This document shows, piece by piece, positions 4,118 to 6,565 of a stretch of DNA of 6,565 bases (the stretch's first letter is position 1; each line of letters opens with the position of its first letter). Source of the DNA: an uncultured Lachnospiraceae bacterium (GTDB taxonomy: Bacteria; Bacillota; Clostridia; Lachnospirales; Lachnospiraceae); assembly GCA_910583835.1 (NCBI GenBank), contig CAJTYM010000041.1, positions 1 through 6,565 of the forward strand, written 5' to 3'. Made by a program: the position numbers and the translations under genes. Under the pieces are notes generated by a model. It was not told the origin of the DNA. It searched no databases and saw only the letters and a list, made by a program, of their open reading frames with translations.

Positions 4118-6469
4118 ATGTATTTACGGATTCTGAAAAAAGATTTAAAGCGGAAAAAGACCATGAACACCATCCTGCTGATATTTGTAATTCTCGGTGT
4201 GATGTTCACGGCAAGCAGTGTCAACAATATGGTGACGGTCGCGACTGCGCTGGACAGTTATTTTGAGATGGCAGGCGTGCCGGATTACTGGTATGCCACG
4301 GCTTATGAAGAGGAAGCCGCACGTGTGGAGGATTTTGCCGGTGAGAACGGATATGGGCTGTGTGTATCGGAGGTGGTTCAGATTGATCCCAGAAATGTCC
4401 GGGTGGAAGGAGGGCGGTTTAAGTATTCCAGTTCTGTAGTTCTGGCAGAAGCAGGAGATACCAAAGTTTTTGATGGGAATGAGCAGGAAATAACGGAAGT
4501 AAATGACGGAGAAATTTATGTTTCAGCAGAAATCTTCCATTCTGTGAAAAATGATTTCCATATAGGCAGCAAGGTAGAGGTGGAGTCGGAAGGCAGGAAA
4601 AAGGAATTTACAGTAAAGGGATTCACTAAGGATGCACTGTTCGGTTCTTCTATGATGGGCATGACGCGGTTCCTTGTCAGCGAAAATGACCGCCAATTTT
4701 TTGACACCCAGACTTGCACAAAATTCTATTCCTTGATGCTGTATACCAATGATGAGCAGTTTGTGGATAAGTTTGAGGGTTTAAACGTAAAGACGCTGTT
4801 GAGTATTGACCGCGAGACCATGAAAATGCTGTATGTCATGGATATGCTGATTGCAGCTGTGGTATTAATTGTCAGTATCTGCCTGATCCTGATTTCGCTG
4901 GTAATTCTGCAGTTTACGATTAACTTTACGGTCAGTGAGGAATTTCGGGAGATAGGCGTGATGAAAGCGATAGGGATTTCCAACCGCAAAATCCGCGGGC
5001 TTTATATCCTCAAATATTTTGCGATTTCCGTTGTCGGCGCAGTATGCGGGCTCGTGCTCAGTGTTCCTTTTGGCAATTTGCTGATTCAGAGCGTATCGGA
5101 AAATATCATTATCTCCGGGCGCAATAAGATATTTCTCAATTTCCTGTGTGCAGCGGGCACAGCGGCGGTTGTGGTGTGGTTCTGTTATCTGTGCACACGC
5201 AAGATTAAGAAATTCTCACCCATTGCTGCCATCCGCAACGGTGAGATGGGTGAGCGTTATAAACGCAAAGGCTTGCTGCGTTTGGGCAAATCACATCTAA
5301 CGCCGGCAGTGTTTCTGGCAGCAAACGATGTATTGAGCAGTGTCAGGCGTTATGTTTCCATGATTTTGATTTTTACGCTGGGGCTGCTGTTGGTGATTAT
5401 CCCGGTAAACAGTATCAATACCCTGCAGTCTGACAAACTGCTGCCCCTGTTTAATATGGCGGATTGTGATCTTGTCATTTCCCAGGAACTTTTGTTTTCA
5501 GCCAATGGGACAAACGAGAAAATGATTGAGGAAAAGCAGGAGGAGGTAAAGGAGGAACTACGCAGCCATGGCATCCGGGCAGAGGTGTTTCAGGAGATTA
5601 TGTTCCGTTTCAATATTTCACACGGTGATAAGAAAATGTCTTCCATTGCCTTTCAAGGGAAAGGGGGAGTGCGGGCAGATGAGTATTTTTACCTGGAAGG
5701 GACGCCGCCGGAAAATGACGGCGAGGTAGCCATCACCTATCTTGTGGCAGAGAAAATAGGTGCAGAAATTGGCGATAAGGTCATGATTGATATGGGCAGC
5801 GAGGAAAGAGAGTATCGGGTAACGGCAATCAACCAGAGCATGAATAACATGGGCGAGGGCATCCGTTTTTATGAGGGGGACAAGATTGACTATAATCTTG
5901 CCGCCGGCAGTTTCGGCATTCAAATCCGTTATCAGGATGAGCCGGACAGTGAAACGATAATTGAGCGCAAAAAACTGCTGAAACGCGTGTTCCGTGAGAC
6001 GGACGTCTATGAGGTAGGAGAATATATCAGTTATATGATAGGCGATGTGGCAGGGCAGCTTGAGGATGTAAAGAGCCTGATTTTAGGCATTATCCTCTGT
6101 ATCAATATCCTGGTTGCCGTGCTTATGGTCAGAAGTTTCATCACCAAAGAGAAAGGGGAAATCGCCATGCTAAAGGCGCTGGGGTTTGGGAATCCATTTC
6201 TGACAGCATGGCAGTCTATGCGCATTGGCATGGTGCTTCTGATTTCCATTGTGGTCGGGACATTGATTTCCACACCATTGTCAAAGCTGACAATTGAGCC
6301 GATTTTTCGCATGATGGGCGCCTACAGTATAGAATTTGAGGTCATTCCGCTGGAAGTATATATGCTCTATCCGCTTGCCGTGCTCGTGGCAACGGTGTCT
6401 GCGGCGGTGGTGGGGGCAGCGCTTCCTCTGCGCAAGATTTCTGCCGCCGAAACTTCAAATATAGAATGA
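4118..6469 (+). CDS. FtsX/MacB-type ABC-transporter permease
   Basis: This 783-residue membrane protein holds two FtsX-type permease halves. Hydrophobic segments lie at about 18-36, 241-268, 298-325 and 340-358, then 412-432, 653-675, 702-722 and 747-769. Large outside domains fall at about 40-235 and 435-645. Each half carries the cytoplasmic signature that follows the first long helix: EEFREIGVMKAIGISNRKI (274-292) and KEKGEIAMLKALGFGN (677-692). Such proteins work by mechanotransmission with a separate ATPase, typically moving or sensing lipids, lipoproteins or antimicrobial peptides. No ATPase gene is in the window, and the upstream gene is divergent, so a partner must lie past the right edge or elsewhere. 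AAGGGG at 4105-4110 gives seven-base spacing to ATG 4118; ATG 4115 is the close alternative. A frame opening as far up as 3971 is not used. The substrate cannot be told. Confidence 0.92.
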   Translation: MYLRILKKDLKRKKTMNTILLIFVILGVMFTASSVNNMVTVATALDSYFEMAGVPDYWYATAYEEEAARVEDFAGENGYGLCVSEVVQIDPRNVRVEGGRFKYSSSVVLAEAGDTKVFDGNEQEITEVNDGEIYVSAEIFHSVKNDFHIGSKVEVESEGRKKEFTVKGFTKDALFGSSMMGMTRFLVSENDRQFFDTQTCTKFYSLMLYTNDEQFVDKFEGLNVKTLLSIDRETMKMLYVMDMLIAAVVLIVSICLILISLVILQFTINFTVSEEFREIGVMKAIGISNRKIRGLYILKYFAISVVGAVCGLVLSVPFGNLLIQSVSENIIISGRNKIFLNFLCAAGTAAVVVWFCYLCTRKIKKFSPIAAIRNGEMGERYKRKGLLRLGKSHLTPAVFLAANDVLSSVRRYVSMILIFTLGLLLVIIPVNSINTLQSDKLLPLFNMADCDLVISQELLFSANGTNEKMIEEKQEEVKEELRSHGIRAEVFQEIMFRFNISHGDKKMSSIAFQGKGGVRADEYFYLEGTPPENDGEVAITYLVAEKIGAEIGDKVMIDMGSEEREYRVTAINQSMNNMGEGIRFYEGDKIDYNLAAGSFGIQIRYQDEPDSETIIERKKLLKRVFRETDVYEVGEYISYMIGDVAGQLEDVKSLILGIILCINILVAVLMVRSFITKEKGEIAMLKALGFGNPFLTAWQSMRIGMVLLISIVVGTLISTPLSKLTIEPIFRMMGAYSIEFEVIPLEVYMLYPLAVLVATVSAAVVGAALPLRKISAAETSNIE

Positions 6470-6473
6470 TGAT

Positions 6474-6565
6474 GCCGAAAGGCAGTAACTGAAAAAAATA
6501 GAAAGATAACGCCGAAAGGCAGTAACTGAAAAAAATAGAAAGATAACGCCGAAAGGCAGTAACTG
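6474..6565. repeat. 37-bp perfect tandem repeat, running off the right edge
   Basis: A 37-bp unit starts at 6474, 6511 and 6548 with no mismatch in about 2.5 copies, and the window ends inside the third. Each unit opens with GCCGAAAGGC, a small hairpin with a GAAA tetraloop, followed by CAGTAACTG, a second short dyad, then an A-rich stretch. It starts four bases after the permease stop. Since 37 is not a multiple of three, it is non-coding. There is no variable spacer, so it is not a CRISPR array. Confidence 0.9.

Noticed and set aside
4516..6312. Several minus-strand frames of 67-101 codons inside the permease
   Set aside because: Antisense shadows of a long, clearly coding frame; none has a ribosome site or a recognisable product.
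6474..6565. CRISPR array
   Set aside because: The whole 37-bp period is identical, so there are no variable spacers.

Overview
The window looks like accessory chromosomal DNA of a low- to mid-GC anaerobic Firmicute, most likely a gut Lachnospiraceae-type Clostridium relative. This rests on strong AGGTG/AGAGG/AGGGG ribosome sites, AT-rich spacers and the types of protein present; it is an inference, not a taxonomic match.

Left part (1-2002, all genes on the minus strand). Read in the direction of transcription there is a small DUF6061-like protein (2002-1763), a hairpin terminator (1745-1714), and a 261-residue protein made of four helix-hairpin-helix units that resemble the C-terminal domain of RNA polymerase alpha (1650-865). 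Next comes a decayed C-terminal scrap of another copy of that family (about 835-703), and then a second intact paralogue (578 to the left edge, where it is cut). The paralogue array is the most unusual content of the window.

Middle (2003-3373). A gene-free stretch (2003-2551) holds alternative stem-loops at about 2108-2278 and the first copy of a 160-bp palindromic repeat ending in a terminator (2374-2532). A RelB/DinJ-type antitoxin and YafQ/RelE-type toxin operon follows on the minus strand (3102-2552). A second copy of the repeat (3177-3333) lies on the other side of it, so the toxin-antitoxin pair is bracketed by direct repeats.

Right part (3374-6565). A Uma2-family (DUF820) nuclease-fold protein on the minus strand and a large FtsX/MacB-type ABC-transporter permease on the plus strand are divergent. 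Between them lie about 200 bp with two palindromes and a repeated 10-bp word overlapping TATAAT boxes. The permease has no ATPase gene beside it in the window. Just after its stop, a perfect 37-bp tandem repeat begins and runs off the right edge.

The genes do not form one pathway. The window looks like a mosaic of small modules (paralogue array, toxin-antitoxin pair, nuclease-like orphan, transporter) separated by terminators and repeats.
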